Source: Alnus glutinosa
Taxonomy: Eukaryota; Streptophyta; Magnoliopsida; Fagales; Betulaceae
NCBI RefSeq assembly: GCF_958979055.1
Contig: NC_084892.1
Span: 129,001-193,000 of the forward strand
Direction of reading: 5' to 3'
Length of the DNA: 64,000 nt
This document shows, piece by piece, positions 35,425 to 50,400 of the stretch. The notes under the pieces were generated by a model. That model was not told the origin of the DNA, did no database searches, and worked only from the letters and a program-made list of their open reading frames with translations. Made by a program: the position numbers and the translations under genes. The first letter of the stretch is position 1, and each line of letters starts with the position of its first letter.

Positions 35425-38400
35425 ATGGGAGCCAGCCGTAAGCTTCAGGGAGAGATCGATCGGGTTCTCAAGAAGGTCCAAGAAGGCGTTGATGTCTTCG
35501 ACAGTATCTGGAACAAGGTTCTCTTATTCGACAGTACTCTTCTTATTTTCTTTACGCCTCATTTGGTTTCCAAGAAGAAATCAGAATTTGAATTTGCATT
35601 ATCTTAAGCCCCAATTTGAGAGCCTAGTTGAATTATTGAATACTCTTAGTTCTTTGTTCCTCTTCTAGGTTTACGATACGGACAATGCGAATCAGAAGGA
35701 GAAGTTCGAGGCGGACTTGAAGAAGGAGATCAAGAAACTCCAGCGGTACAGGGACCAAATCAAGACATGGATCCAGTCCAGCGAGATCAAGGACAAGAAG
35801 GTCAGTCTCTTTTGCTTGCTGTTATATTTGAAAACACGTACTTGGACATTTGCATTTCTTTCAGACTGAGGAGGGGCAGTACGTTGTGTATATGTACATT
35901 GTTAATTTTTAGCTCTAAATTTACTGTGGTGTCCCAATAACGGTTCATATGCATAGCCCAGAGGTGTTTGGGTTAGCTAATATTAGCTTGCGTTCACTTT
36001 GTTGTAAATTCTCTTTGTTAGTGGTGATTTAGCGTATTCGATAGTAAGCATGGGCATGTTTTCTTGTGATTTTGGGTATTTTGCCAATGAATTCGAAGGG
36101 GAGTTCAGATTTCCATTGTCAGAAGCTACTCGAGCTATATATGAGTTCTAGTCCTTCTTCCTGAGCGCAAAGATGAATTCCCCCTTGCCTAGGTGAACCA
36201 AGGCTAGTTGGTTTTCGTGGCACACTTGGTGACTATTTTGGGGGAGGGGGCAGGGAGAACTCAAGCTTGTGTTTTTAGTGCCATATACTATGGAGTTGCC
36301 ATTGAGGCTGACGTTTATTATTGGGCCAGATGTTTATGAGATAGAATTTATGGGATGTGAATAAGCGCAAATCCTTCTTTTTTCTGCTGTAGCTGCGCTT
36401 CTGGAAACCCTCTATTTGATGCTTAGGAGTGAATTATAATGTTGCTGATGTAATATTTTAAGACGTCTATTCGTGAGCTTCTACTCACCTACCTGGAAAA
36501 ATTGTCTTTGAGATCCTTTATTGTGTTAACCAAGTTGTTACAATATAGCGTGATGAAAATAAGAGCATCGATTTTGAAGTGGGTACCTAGTGCAGAAAGG
36601 GTTTATCATTTTCTTTCATTCTCCCGCTTCTTCCATCTCTTCCGGCGCCCCTTTTCCTTTCCTTTTCGTTTTCCTTTTCTTGTGACCCACCGGTGATGAC
36701 AGTGCCTTGGAGAGGGGTCCTTCACTTTCGGCGACGACGAGGGCTAGCTTATTCGTTGGTGCTGCGGGGCTGTTGGGACTCGCTGGGAGAGGTTGTCGTT
36801 CCCCTCGCAGACCAGTTGCTATGAGCCCGAGTAGTGGGTCAGTTTGGGTGTTGATTCATATTTTCCTGTTTGGTTTCTGAGAAAGATGGTTTGTTCATGA
36901 TGAAGTGGATTGGGAATGAGATTAAGAGGGAGAGGCAGTTAAAGTGGTCGGTCTGAAAACCAATAAAAAATAATATCTAGTTAAAATAGAAATTTTTTTA
37001 GAGAGTTTGACGTAGAAAACTTTTCAAAAGTGATAGAAAAAAAAAAAATAGATTTTTGAGCTAAAATTTTAAAAAAATTTAGAGAGCTTGATACAGATGC
37101 TCTAATATGAGATAATTTAAGGCTGTGTATGAGCATGGCAATAAATGTTTGTAATTTGGAGGGATTTTGAGTGGACATAATGTAGTTTGTTTGCTTTCTA
37201 TTGTTCAACTTTGATCAGCATCTTATCTTGTTTTTGCTACCATTAAAATGTTATGAAAGTGTATCTATGTTTTGTCTTTCTGCAACATGTCGCACTACCT
37301 TTGTTAGTTGGACCTATTAAGACATCTAACGCTTCAGTTGTTTTAGTCTATATGGGTAAATTATGGTATATTGATGTGGAACATATAGCTATAAATTTGT
37401 GTTTCTTGATTTTGAAGATGACAATTAATTTTTTTTTTCTTTTGATACATGTTGACGTAGGTTAGTGCCTCTTATGAGCAGGCTTTGGTGGATGCTCGCA
37501 AACTTATTGAGCGTGAAATGGAAAGATTTAAGATCTGCGAAAAGGAGACGAAGACAAAAGCATTCTCTAAAGAAGGACTAGGTCAACAACCTAAAACTGT
37601 AAGCATGACCTTTTGTGACGCCTTGCTTTATAATCTTATCTTGTATTTAAGTGGAGAAATGCTGATTGTAAAATGTTAAGTGGCCATCTGAATTCAAAAC
37701 TTTTTGTTTGCTTTGGTGGTGACACATTTGGAGGCTGCAATTACATGTGTCTTGTGGCAATGCTAATATTTGACAAATTGTTCACCTCTGACTTGTATCA
37801 TTTCATTTACCGATGCAATTTTATGAAAGATATGGGAGTTACCCCTTGTTCACTAGAGGGAAATGGACTGAGTGCATTTGATTCTTATCACTCTCTCTCT
37901 CTCATAGTTTATCTGTTACTTGCTTTCATCTGGAATAATTTTGGATAGTGGATGTAGTTGATGAGGTGGCACCATTTCAACAAATTAACTTTATCATCCC
38001 TGAAGCTGTCTTGCTTTTAGTGCTGTGTTCATTGTGTCCAACCATGAGCAAAGTGCTCTTATACGACAATGGACTTATCTTTGGGGTTTGGGCATAGCAG
38101 AGAGCATATTACTTGGGTCTCTTTTATTACACTTAGTAGTTGCTTTTTCTTTTTCTTGTTGATGTTAATGGTGGCGAAGCTTCCATAGAATTCCAAATAT
38201 TATTGCCTTGTTTGGTTTGCGGAATAAGTATTCGATTGGGAAATGAAATAGTTATTACTGAGAATAAAAGAGAGCGGGATGGGGAATCAGTGGACCATAT
38301 TCTTCTGCATTGCGATCTGGCCTCAGCTCTATGGAACAACATTTTTTCACGCTTTGGTATCGCGTGGGTCATGCCTAGTAGTGTGCTTGACTTAGTGGCT

Positions 38401-41400
38401 TGTTGGTGGAAGTCGGGGAGATCTGGGAGTGCTACTTCTTGGAAGATGGTGCCTATTTGCCTTTTTTGGTGTATTTGGAGAGAAAGAAATCTTAGGTGTT
38501 TTGAGAATTTAGAAAGTTCCCTAGAGGAGGTGTTAGAGTTGTTTCTCCATACTTTGTATGTTTGGTCGATGGCTTATTTGTACCCTCTATCTATCAGCTT
38601 TGCTGAATTCCTCACTTCTTTTTCGCTTTCTAGTTAGGTGTTTCCTGTTGTATACTTCTAGTGTACGTAGGGGCGCCTTACGCTTTCAATAAAACTATCA
38701 TTACTTATCAAAAAAAAAAAAAGAGAGTGGAATGGAATGGCTATTCTTACTCTTTAGTTTGGTTACAATTCATATACTTTAATTGGAATTGAATCAAAAT
38801 TACTAAAAAGAAACCCTACATTATTTTTTTTTTTTTAAAAAAAAGTTAAATTATTAAAAAAAAAAAATGAAAACTAGTGGGTGGCCGACCACCCCAACGA
38901 GCCACCCCTGATGAGAATAGAAAATAATGAGTGGTTTTTTTTGGAAAATGTAGTCTATTCATTTAGGAATAGCTATTCTTTTAATTTTTTAGAGGAATAG
39001 GTATTCATCTTCGTAAGGGAATAGTTATATTCCGAGGAATAGACTCCTATCAAACAAAGTAATGACTATTATAGAGGTCTATTCCACAAACCAAATGAGG
39101 CCTATCTGTATTTCCTTGGTTCTTTATTTCTTTCTTTTTTTGAAAATATTCTATTATTTATTATATGAAAATAAACCTTGTACTTTAAGCCTTAAAGTGA
39201 AAGAAATAGTTTTACCATTAATAGCACATTTGTTTATTTCTCTAATCCACAAGAAAATTTATTGCAGATCACTCATGTTGTTCTTTTTGTGATAGGATCC
39301 AAAGGAGAAGGCTAAATCAGAGACAAGGGATTGGTTGAACAATGTGGTATGAAACTAAGCCATTTGTTTAATTTTCATGTTTGCTCTCTTCCTAAAAATG
39401 ATTTCAACTAGGTGCAATGGTATATTTAAGATTCATCTTTTCCAGTTTGTATCCATCATGCATTTAAATGAATTGCTTTTATGTGTTTGTGAATACTGCA
39501 TGCACATTAGATGGCTTGTTTCATTGCTTGGTTATTACTCTCTCTGGTCCATTTTTGTTGGTCCTTCATAAGTATAACCTTTTAATGGGAGATGCATTAA
39601 TGCTTACACATGCAAGATAAAGTGACTGATTTTCCAAATTACCTTTCGTTTTCATTTCTATGTAGAGTTTTATTGTTTTTATACCTAAAAAAGTAAGGGT
39701 AATATGAAATCCATAAAATAGTTTACACTATTTTAAGTAAGTAGACACGTTGTGGGACATTCCAGAAAGGAATAAGGTACTGACTGAATGGGGTGGAGGG
39801 AGTGTATATTGTGCATATTATAGGAGGTATGCAACCAAATGGTTTCCTCCATATCTTGTGGGGTTTGCAAAAGCAAAGAACTCATCGAATAGGTTGATGC
39901 CTGGACCATGCACCTGGCGGATCTGTTAACTTCATAATAACTTTACAAATTTGTGCTCCTTTCTCTTTATACATATTATTGGCATTTGGACATCATTTTT
40001 ACATTGTACATGGTCGAACTACTTACTCTCGTTGTTAAAAATATCTGAAATTTCATCATTCGGTAAATATTTTGTTATATATTCTGTACTTGAGTAGGTT
40101 TCAGAGTTGGAGTCTCAGATTGATAGCTTTGAAGCTGAGGTTGAGGGGCTAACTGTTAAGAAGGGAAAGACTAGGCCGCCAAGACTGGTAGGACTATCAC
40201 ACCCTTTATAAATCCCTTTTTTTTTGTTTTGTTGTTTCTATCTTTTAAGCTTCAACAGTCATTGACTCTTTTTCTTTGTTTGGAAGACACATTTAGAGGC
40301 ATCTATCACCCGCCACAAGGCTCATATAATGAAGTTGGAACTGATCTTGAGGCTCCTGGATAATGATGAACTAAGTCCTGAGCAGGTTAATGATGTTAGA
40401 GAGTTCTTGGAAGATTATGTGGACCGAAATCAGGTCTGTACTGCTTCATAATCAAGTTTGTTTCTTTTTCATTGTTGTTATAAGCAATGGAATTTACTGA
40501 AAGATACACTGTTAACAGTATCCGCCTCTAATGTTTTTTACATTATTTTTTTCTATCTCATATCCTATTCAATGAGGGAATATTATTCATAAGCTTTCTG
40601 TTTAGATCACCTATATCAGATTTATTAACTTTATCTGTTATTTTTGTTTTTCTAGGAAGATTTTGATGATTTTAGTGATGTTGATGAGCTTTATAACACT
40701 TTACCACTAGACAAGGTGGAGTCTCTTGAAGATCTTGTTGTAATTGGTCCTCCCAGTCTTGTTAAGGTAAATTCTTTCCACCATGCAGTGTTTTTTTTTT
40801 TATTGATTCTTGTTATATGTAGTTAAAGTTTGAGAAATAATTGTCAAGCTGTTGTTATCTCTCGTTTTTGTTTTTTGTTTTTAAGAAAACAATTAATTTA
40901 TGGCTCCTTTCCAATTGATATGGATTTGTAGGTTATGTTATAGAAGCAATCATCTTTTATGGTGGCATCTTGACTAAGCCAGTGAGCTCTAGTTTAAATG
41001 TCCTTCTCTTGGAGTAATGAGGTTGGGGGGGTGAGCTTGTGGGTTCAAAACTAGCTCTATTCTTTTGTAACTTACCAGTTTTTTTAAAAAACATCTTTAC
41101 TAATTAATAGAGCTTTCTAGTGTCATAGCTGCATGGGCTTTAGTAAATCCCAGGTCAAGTGGAGTTTTTCTGTTTGCCAAAACAGAGGTTGTATCTTGGT
41201 GATGTTTGGGAAAATTGATTTGGAAGTGCTTTATTCAATTAAGCCTATTATGTTCTCTATGGTTCTTTTAACTTGTCATTTTTCGTCAGAACTTTTACTG
41301 AGTATCCAACCTTTTTTTTTTTTTTTTAATAGTTCTTTTTTACAAAATATCTCTCACTATGGTAGGGTTTCTAAAGTATAGGACATGAAGTGATGCATTT

Positions 41401-44400
41401 CGACCCAAGACTTTGAAGGCATATGGTTGAGGATCTCATTTATGTTAATATACTCTTGGTTTCTTGAATTTCTTCTGACCCCTGGGAACCCAATATAATT
41501 ATCTTCGTTGGCAGGGGGCACCTGTTCTTAGCTTGAAGACATCTTTGGTGGCATCAGCCTCTCAAATTCCTGTAAGTGTTTCTATATATTTTTGACAAAG
41601 AAATTGAAATGATATAATGGACAGTGTTGAGCACTTGAGCTCCGAAAACTGTTAATTATATATTGAAGTTCTGACTTTGGACCGTCTCTGTTTTGATTTT
41701 AACAGCATTCTTCATTAGGTTTGATGTGCAGAACCTTTTTTTGAGATGTTTTCTTTATCGACATGGTGCTTCCTTTCACTTATCACAAATAAAAGAACAT
41801 GGTGCTTTATCAGTATGGTGTATATTTGTTTGCACAGAATGGATCAATAATTGGTAGAAGATGGTCAAATGTTATAATTAATTAACATGTGTGCTTATAT
41901 ATTAGTTGTAGAGTCCTTCAAGTTCTAATTAGGCCATCACAGTAGAGCTTCTAATATATTTCTTGGAGTCCCACTATTTTGCTTTTTGGTGAACTATGTA
42001 GAAATTTTGTATCACAGAGATCTTTTCTTTCTGTTCATTTACATTAAGTTTCAATATATGACAAAATGTGGGTTATATGATTTCAGGCTTAGATGCAGTC
42101 AGTTCAAGAGCCCCTTTTGTTGATAATCTATTGTATAGGCTATTGTTAGTGGAGTTCTGTACAGTTTGATGTCAAATAGTCCAATATGGAGAACTTTCTT
42201 TCTTTCCTTTTTTTTTTTTGGTGGATTTGGATTCCATTGTTATGGGAGCCATGTAACTGTTTAGTACATATTTATCTGTTGAATTAGGTTTCGGTTCATA
42301 TTGTCTAAGTTCTTCCCCCTTTTCCAGAGCAATGTTAGGAACTTCTTTGAGAGGATAAATGCCTATCTTGTGTCAATGTGAATAATCTTCTCTGATTCAT
42401 ACAGTTTTTTTTTTTTTGAACATGAATTTCATTATGTCAAATTTTACTGCTGTTTGATTCTCCTACCGTCTGTTTTGTAACATTCTATTGTCGTCAGTCA
42501 ATAAGTAAGGGTGATGGGTTCCTTTCCAGGCCACCACTGCTTCTAATCTTCAGCAGGGTACTGTCCAGGAGCAAGTTGAAGATACAGCTTCCCAGGACAT
42601 CAATTCTGATACTGTTCCAAGATCGCCACCTCCCCAAAATAGTGTAATTGGTTCTTCTGCAGCATCAACACCAGTTGCGAGTCATGCGACCGCTAATGTT
42701 TCTGCCCATAATTTGTCTAGTGTCTCCACTTCTTCAGTGAGCCTTCCAGTTTCAGGTTCTATTCGAGTTGTCATGGAGAACACTGGTCCTACAAATTCTT
42801 CTTCGGCTTTGAGTCTGTCCCCTTCTGCAAGGGAAGAAGATAGTCTTCCTGGCCGCAGATCATCTCCATCTCTTTCTGATGCTGGACTTGTGAGGGGAAT
42901 TGGTAGAGGTGGCCTCTCCAGCCAACCATCAGCTAGTATCCCTCTTAGTGCTAGCAGTGTAGTTCCTGGCAATGGAGCTGTTGGTGCAGTTCCTTCAGCC
43001 TCAGACATGACGAAGAGAAACATTTTAGTAGCCGATGAGAGACTTGGGAGTGGTGGCATGGTGCAGCCTCTGGTTTCCCCTCTAAGTAATAGAATGATTT
43101 TGCCTCAGGCTGCCAAGGCAAATGATGGAACTGGTGCGATTGATTCTAGTAATGTTGGTGAGCCTCCAGCTATAGCTGGCAGAGTTTTTTCCCCTCCTAT
43201 GGTCCCTGGTATGCAATGGAGGCCCGGAAGTGCCTTTCAGAACCAGAATGAAGCGGTATGTTACTTTGCACCATACCTTCTAAAATGCTTTATCTTTGGT
43301 GGTTATCTGCATCTGTTAGGCTTTAGAGTAGTGTATGCATAATTGGTCTTTGTGTAAGTTCTATATCAATTTCTCCACTATTTAACTGTGATTGCTTCCG
43401 GTTATTTATTACTTCTTTTTCAGATTTATCTCCAGAGGGTATTCAAGTTTACTTCTTGTTTTTGATTGATGGGAAATGAGAACATAGAGATATGACCAAA
43501 ATATGTAAAAATCTTGGAGTGCTTGACTAAAGCCATGAAAATAAAAGGAAATTATTGCTATAAAATATAATCTAAGGACCTGTTTGGTTACATTGCCATT
43601 TTTTAATCCCTTCTCTTAGGTGGTGACAGTGTTGGTGATGGAAGTGACATTGGCATGGCACTATTATGGTGGTGTTGGTGGGAGTGTGTTTAATGGAAGG
43701 CGAAATGCATTCTTTCATTTTGTTGCCTTTTTTCAAAAACGAATATAGAAAATAGGAAATGGCAATACAACCAGATGAGCCTAAGTTCCTTTTTTTTTTT
43801 TTTTTTGGCATTGTCTTTTGTTTTTGTTTATTATTATTAATATTGTTTTTGGTAATATTGGAGAAGATGACGAATGAAATACGAGATTAACCGATAATCC
43901 TAATTATTTCAACAAACTATGTAAATTTGTAACCACAATTTTTTTTTTAAAATTATGTTACTGAAAAAACAAATCTAACAAATCTATATTAGGCTACGAG
44001 AAGTGAAATAAACTTAGACTAAATATTGAAAAGATTTAACCTAACAATTAATGTTGTCAATTATATTAGGAAATTTGCCCCATTAAAAACTGGGAGCTCA
44101 AGGTAAGTTAAGCAAGTGCAAACCTTGATTGCAAGAAAATATTCCTATCTAACTGTTGATTTAGGTAAGAGAACATTCTTTCAACCACAACCAAAAGAAA
44201 TATCAAATATGTTGAATCATTTAATTGTTTAAGCATTGGAAGCCTTATGGCCCAAGTTCTCAAATCTTGACCTTTTAAAGTCAATCTAGTTGGTATAGGT
44301 AAAAAAAAAAGGCTTTGTAATGGAGAAATCAGGAGAAAATGAGAGAAAAAATAAGATAGAATGAGAAGTTATAATAAATGGTGCTGCTGTGATGTGACTG

Positions 44401-47400
44401 CTACAAGGCTGAATTCTGCTTATTGTGCAACTGTCCTGACGTGGAATTGGGGCCTTCCACTTATACTCATTATTCGCTACCTCTGTTTGGTGGTGGTGGT
44501 GATATTGGTGATTGAGGTATAAGTGGAGGTTGTAACAGAAGAGGTGATTAGAGTGATGTTATGCTCACCTGTCATTTGACCAGGATGAGACTTTGTGCGG
44601 CTGATATCTGCCTGTAATTGTTTTGTCCATTCATTTTTTGTGGAAAGCTAATAGGGGTTTGTCCTTAATAAGGTCATCAAATATGTGTAATTAAGAATAT
44701 AATTAATAGTTTTTATTTATTTATTTATTTTTATTCTTGATTGCTAGACTTATATATGCTAATTATTGCATGTTGTTTGGCAAATATGGTGATGACATAT
44801 ATGCCTGAAAGGATGTCAACGTATCTGCAACAACAGTTTGTTGAGCAATTTTTTTCTATCTCAAACAGGCACCTCCCTCTGTATGTTTGTGTGTGGCTTA
44901 TAATGCAAAAAATTGTGTTGGATAAAGAAGGAATGTGAATTAATACTGAAAATTGATTTGATCTCCAACTATCACAAGGCCTGAAAACGAAGTACTTGAC
45001 TATGATATTAATGTGGACACGAATTCATTCATTATTAGGGAACCACGATTATGGTGATTGTTTAATTATTACTGAGGTTTGAGGAAATCTTCAAACTAGC
45101 TAAATTGTGGTCTATTAGTCCAAGTGCTTCAAATTGCTTACTAGAGGGCTCTTTTTGCAAGTAGTATGTTTATTTGCAACATTACAGCCTGCTGTAAGAT
45201 ACGTAGGATATCTTTTATTTTTCTCCATCACTGTCTTGGTGAAGTTTTTATCATGATAGACCTACACTTTTTAGTACTTTGTGGTCATTTTCTCCGTTCT
45301 TTGTAGCTGAAGAAAGAGTTCTTCATGCCTGTTTTGATGTATTTTACAAAAAAAATCAGTTCACCGCTGGGTTATGGCCTTTACAAGGTTTGGCCAGTTG
45401 AATTTCCAGTGATGTAATTAGTTCTTGGAATGGTGGATGATTTGCCCATTTGATGCTTTAGTGAACCTTACTATATTGTGCAAAATTTGGGGGGGCAGGG
45501 GGATACCCTGTTCATGTGTGTAGTAGTGGGTAAACTTCATATATGTTTATGCTGTACTGCATTGCCTTCAGTGTCATCTTTTCAGTTGACTGCAGAGTAA
45601 GATTTTAATTCAATTCTATTGTCTACATCATTGCCTTGCACTCTTGTTGTTTAATTGGAACTAAGCTATCTTCCTTTTCAGGGGCAGTTTCGTGGAAGAA
45701 CTGAAATTGCACCTGATCAGAGAGAGAAGTTTTTGCAACGGCTCCAACAAGTGCAGCAACAAGGTCACAGCACCCTTCTGAGCATGCCACCTCTTGCTGG
45801 AGGAAATCATAAGCAGTTTTCTACACAACAGCAAAACCCCCTATTGCAGCAGGTGCTCTTTTGTGTTTGAGCTTTTCAATAATTTGATTCTTTTTGCTTT
45901 CTTCTTTGAACCAAATTCAACTACTTGTGGGAAAAATTAGTATTGACAAAAGATTTGTCAATGTGCAGTTTCATGACTAATTATAAGATATGAACATGTG
46001 GAATCAACACATGTTTTTTACCTATCAAAAAACATGTGGAATCATTAATTCTTTCATGTCATAAAGAACTTAGATTCAATCATCATTTCATATTATATGC
46101 ACCTCCAGAAATAATGACTCACCATTTTGTCTCTCTGACAATGAGTTTCCTAAGAAAAAAAATCGAAGTTTTAATTTCCACTCTCACATGACCTCATTAG
46201 TTCAAAGAGTAGGGAATATTTTTTCCTATTTTGAATACTCCATTGCAAGACAATCTTTGAAAAAGGAAAAAAGAAAAAGAAAAAAAGAGCTTGGAATTTG
46301 ATAAGACTAAATTTACTAATCAAAAAAAAAATGTAAGATACTTTTTTTTTTCCCTTTTTTTTTCTTTTATAAGTAATAAAACCAATCTCATTAAAAGCGT
46401 AAGGCTCCTCTAAGTACGCAGGAAATATACAATAATACTCTCCATGGGATAAATAATTTCATTATATATTGCAACTCATTCTTTATCTGGATCAATTATA
46501 TTTCCTATTTGTTTCTGCATTTGGTAGATGGGGATAATATAAATAATGTGTTAGCCTAAAAGAAGTGATGCTCAAGAAAAAGTTATTCTTTTGGCCCACT
46601 CTTCTTTAACGTGGAGCATTTTATAATATACTAGACATTTTAAAGACAAGGTGAGCTAAAAATTTGGGCTCTTTGCTGAAGAATCGCCTCAAGTTTTGGT
46701 ATGAAGAGATATTTGTTTACTTATATGTGTATAGAAGTGTTAAACCTATCTTTGAGTATACTGCATGTCGATTATTTCATGGATAACCCAGCCTTAATCC
46801 AATTGTTTGGGATCTGCTGAATAAATCCTTTTCTAGGCTAATTTCAGTAACTACATAGTACAATAATTTTTAGAAAAATCCTCATATTAACTAGGTCCCT
46901 CCTCTCTGCCTAGCATTGGCATGCGTGAGCGCGTCAAGCTAGGTCCCTCCTTTGTTCCTCGTTCCAATCACTCGGGTCTGGGTTTCGTGCTTCTAGTGCT
47001 TTTGTGGGTCGCTCCTCTTAGTTCGGTAGGGTGCTTAGCTGGTGGGCTTTTGTTTTCTCCGGCGAGAATGGGTTTCCGTTCTGGGTTGGCTATTTGAGCT
47101 TGGGTGTGCCTCGAAATGGAAAGGAGATTCCTTGTGGAGTCAAAATCCTTTGTCCTTTCGGTCTTGGAGGGGGCATCGGTGTTGCGGGTGGAGGAGAAGA
47201 GACAGGGCTTCCATGGAGCGGTCGTCCTGAGCTCCCATTGTTCTGCATGGCTTGTTTCAACGATGGAAACTCTTTTGGGCTTTCCTGGAGAACAAGAGTT
47301 TATCAAGTCTTACAGGGAAGGATCAAAGTTGTTGATTGCCTGGAGAGGTGGCAACAAAGATGGCCGGTTCTTAGAGGCGGCGGTGTTTGGGTTGGGCGGT

Positions 47401-50400
47401 CGGAGAGGGTTCGTTCTGATCCCGGAGGGTCGCGGAGGTTGGGGCTGGCGCAAGTTTTCTGGTGAGTTGAGTAAGATTTCTGCCTTTCTTTCTGCTGCTG
47501 TGGGCTATGGGAGTTGGTCTTCGGTTGCAACGACCAATTTGGGTGGGAAGAAGGAAAGGGAAACGCTGGGTTTATCTTTCAATAGGTCGGGGCCTTCATA
47601 TGCGACAGTGGTATGTTCGGCTCCGATGCCGGTAGCAAAGGAGACGCCCATCCCTATGAAGGTGATCCCTCCGAGTTGTGCTGTTGGATTTGGACAAACC
47701 TCTTTGTCCGATGGGTGAGCAGCTTCGTTCTCCTAGGTTCTCTGCACGAGGTGGGGCATTTCCATATAGGGGGTCTTTTTTGAATTTGAACTTGCACACG
47801 TGGAGAAATTTGCTTGTTAGCCTTTATGTGGCTTTGGGCCGGGTTTTTGGGAAAAAGTTGGGGCGGTCTTCTGGGTCTAGGAAGGGCCTTTTTCGCAAAG
47901 GCATTTGTTTGGGTCGGTTTCTTCAGAGACCTAAACCTAAAGTTTTGCAGCAGCTGAAAGTTCTTGTGGGTGCGATTCCGACGGCCGTTCGTGGGAGTCT
48001 TCTTCAGCCAGAGATATCGGCGGCGGCAGATTATGGGGTGGGTCAGGAGGTGTCAAGCTCTGGGGGTGGGTTGTTTTCGGCGGTCGTACCCGTCATGCCT
48101 CCCTCCCCTTTCGTTTTCCCCCCTTTGCCGGCTCTGGATTTGCTGCCTTCGCCGTCCATGGACGTCGCTCCGGCTCCGGTTAGGTATAAAGTGGATTCTG
48201 TTCACGCCCCTCTACCAAACTCTTCAGTCGGGGCTGGTTCTGGGTTGGCCGCTTTTCCTTCTCCATCAGGGGCGGCTGTGTTGGGAGAGAAGATCCGTTG
48301 TTCTCTTCCTGTGTTGCAGCCTTCTAAGCCCTTCCAGAGATACTACAGAAAGGCTAGAGAACTTAGGGTAGGCCATTCTGTGAAATGGAACAAGGTGTTG
48401 TTAGCTGATTCACTGGTAGCTTCGAAGACGCCTGTCTGTAAGGGTTCAGTTACAGTGCCTCCAGTGAAGTCTGCGGGTTCGACGAAGAAAAGCTTCCTTC
48501 GGAAGGGGTTCCTCAACCCTCCGCCTCGGGAGGTTAAGGATGTTGGAGTGGAAAGTCTTCCCTCCCCCCCAAGTTGTCCTCCACCCGTAGAGGGCAATGG
48601 CTCTTCCCAATCTCGGAATTGGCTTGTTGGGTTTGATCAAAATGGGGAGATTGTTGTTTGGGAGAAAGACAATGATTTTTGGGAGGGGTTGCCCTTGGAT
48701 TGGGAGATGGATGGTTTTCAAGATGAGGAGTCTTTGGCTATCTTGGATGCCTTGGAAGAAGATATCCATCGGGACAAGATGATTGCTCGCCAGAAGACAA
48801 AAGGCAAGAGGGAGCTATTGAATTTGAAGAGCTCCATCAATTATGGCGATGCAAGCACTTCCTCCAAGCGTTGGAAAGGAAAAGCTCTTATGTTGTAGGG
48901 GGTTTTAGTTTGGGGGCTTTCGGGGCAAGTTTGGGTGCTTGGTAGGGGTTGTTATTGTATTTGGGGAGCTTCCTTTGTTTTTTGGGTGTCTGTTGGGGGC
49001 TTACCTTTTTTGTGAGTTCTTTTGGGTTTCTTGTGGTTTTGGGGTGCTTCTTTTGCTTCTTGGGTGTTTGTTGGGGGCTTACCTTTGTTTTTTGGGTTTT
49101 TGGGGCCTTTCTTTGTCTTTTGGCTTTCCTTTGTTTTTGTGGGCTAGCTGGGTTGTTCCTATGTATACTTTTTGTGTACTTAGGGCGCTTTACGCTTTTT
49201 TTAATAAAATCTTCTTACTTATAAAAAAAAAAAAAAAAATAGAAACGGGATTAATGTAATTTCATACTTCTAAAGGTTTTTTTTTTGGTTGACTTTTTTC
49301 ATTTCAATTCCCCCAAGTTTTGAATTTAAGATGCTTCCGTGGCGTTTGGTTTGGGGAATCCAATATGCCCCCTAGGATCCAGATTTTGGAGAGATGTGTG
49401 AGAATTTGATATCCGGAATTTATAGTAATAATCATGGTTTGATCAGTAATTTAATAAGATTCCAGTAATGTGAAAGCCCCGTGTTTGGTTTACTTTTAGT
49501 TCCTATAGGAACTCGATTTTTTTTTTTTTTTTGCAAAATAGTTTTTACAGGATAAACTTGAAATACCTCATCTATTTAAATTTGCTTTAAACCATTGATA
49601 GTTTTTTTTTTTTTTGATAAGTAAGCAAAATTTTATTAAAGAAAAAAGCGTAAGGCACCTCTAAGTACACATGAAGTATACACAGGAGCAATTACAGCTA
49701 ACCCACAAGGACCCCAACAACCCAACAAAACCCACAAAACCTATACCCTAGAACTCGAAAAATACACTCAAAAACAACCCACAAAGGAACCCAAACAAAA
49801 ACACAAGGAAAAAAACCAAGGGCTCGCAATACAACCCACAAAACCCACCAAAGCTCACAACCCTAGATCATGTGAGCCTTGCATTTCCTATGCCTTAAGA
49901 AGCTTCAACGTCGCCATAATTGATGGAGCTTTGCAAATTCAGGAACTCTCTTGCCTTTGGACTTCTAGCGCGCTATCATCTTGTCTTGCAGAAAATCTTC
50001 TTCCATAGCATCCCTGATAGCCAAAGCTTCCTCCCCAAAATCATCATCCATAGCCCAATCCAAGGGCAATCCATCCCAAAAGTCAACGTCTTCCTCCCAT
50101 ACCACAATCTCCGCCTTGTGATCAAAACCGAGAGACCAAGCACGAAATTGGGAAAATCCATTTTCCTCAACGGATGAGGGAATGATACAATCTCTCGGAG
50201 GGGAGGATGAGCCTACCACCCCAACATCGATGACCTCTCGAGGCGAAATGGGAGTGATTGATGCAGTCGGGCGGGGGTTGAGAAACCCCTTCTTAAATAA
50301 ACCCTGCTTCACTGGAGGCTGAGGCTTTGCTGCTTTCTTCTCTGGAGGCATAGCACCTGAATCTTTTTTTGATAAGTAAAACATCAATAGTAATATGTCA

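Noticed and set aside
38140..38282. N-terminal part of the 165-codon frame at 38140-38637
   Set aside because: It precedes the LINE's target duplication, so it is MITE/intron sequence that happens to be open.
42682..43059. 125-codon minus-strand frame
   Set aside because: It is the shadow of NOT3 exon 9, whose plus-strand translation continues across splice junctions.
47031..47465. 144-codon plus frame in a second phase
   Set aside because: Shadow of the ORF1-like frame 47104-47718; it lacks the LINE-type motifs.
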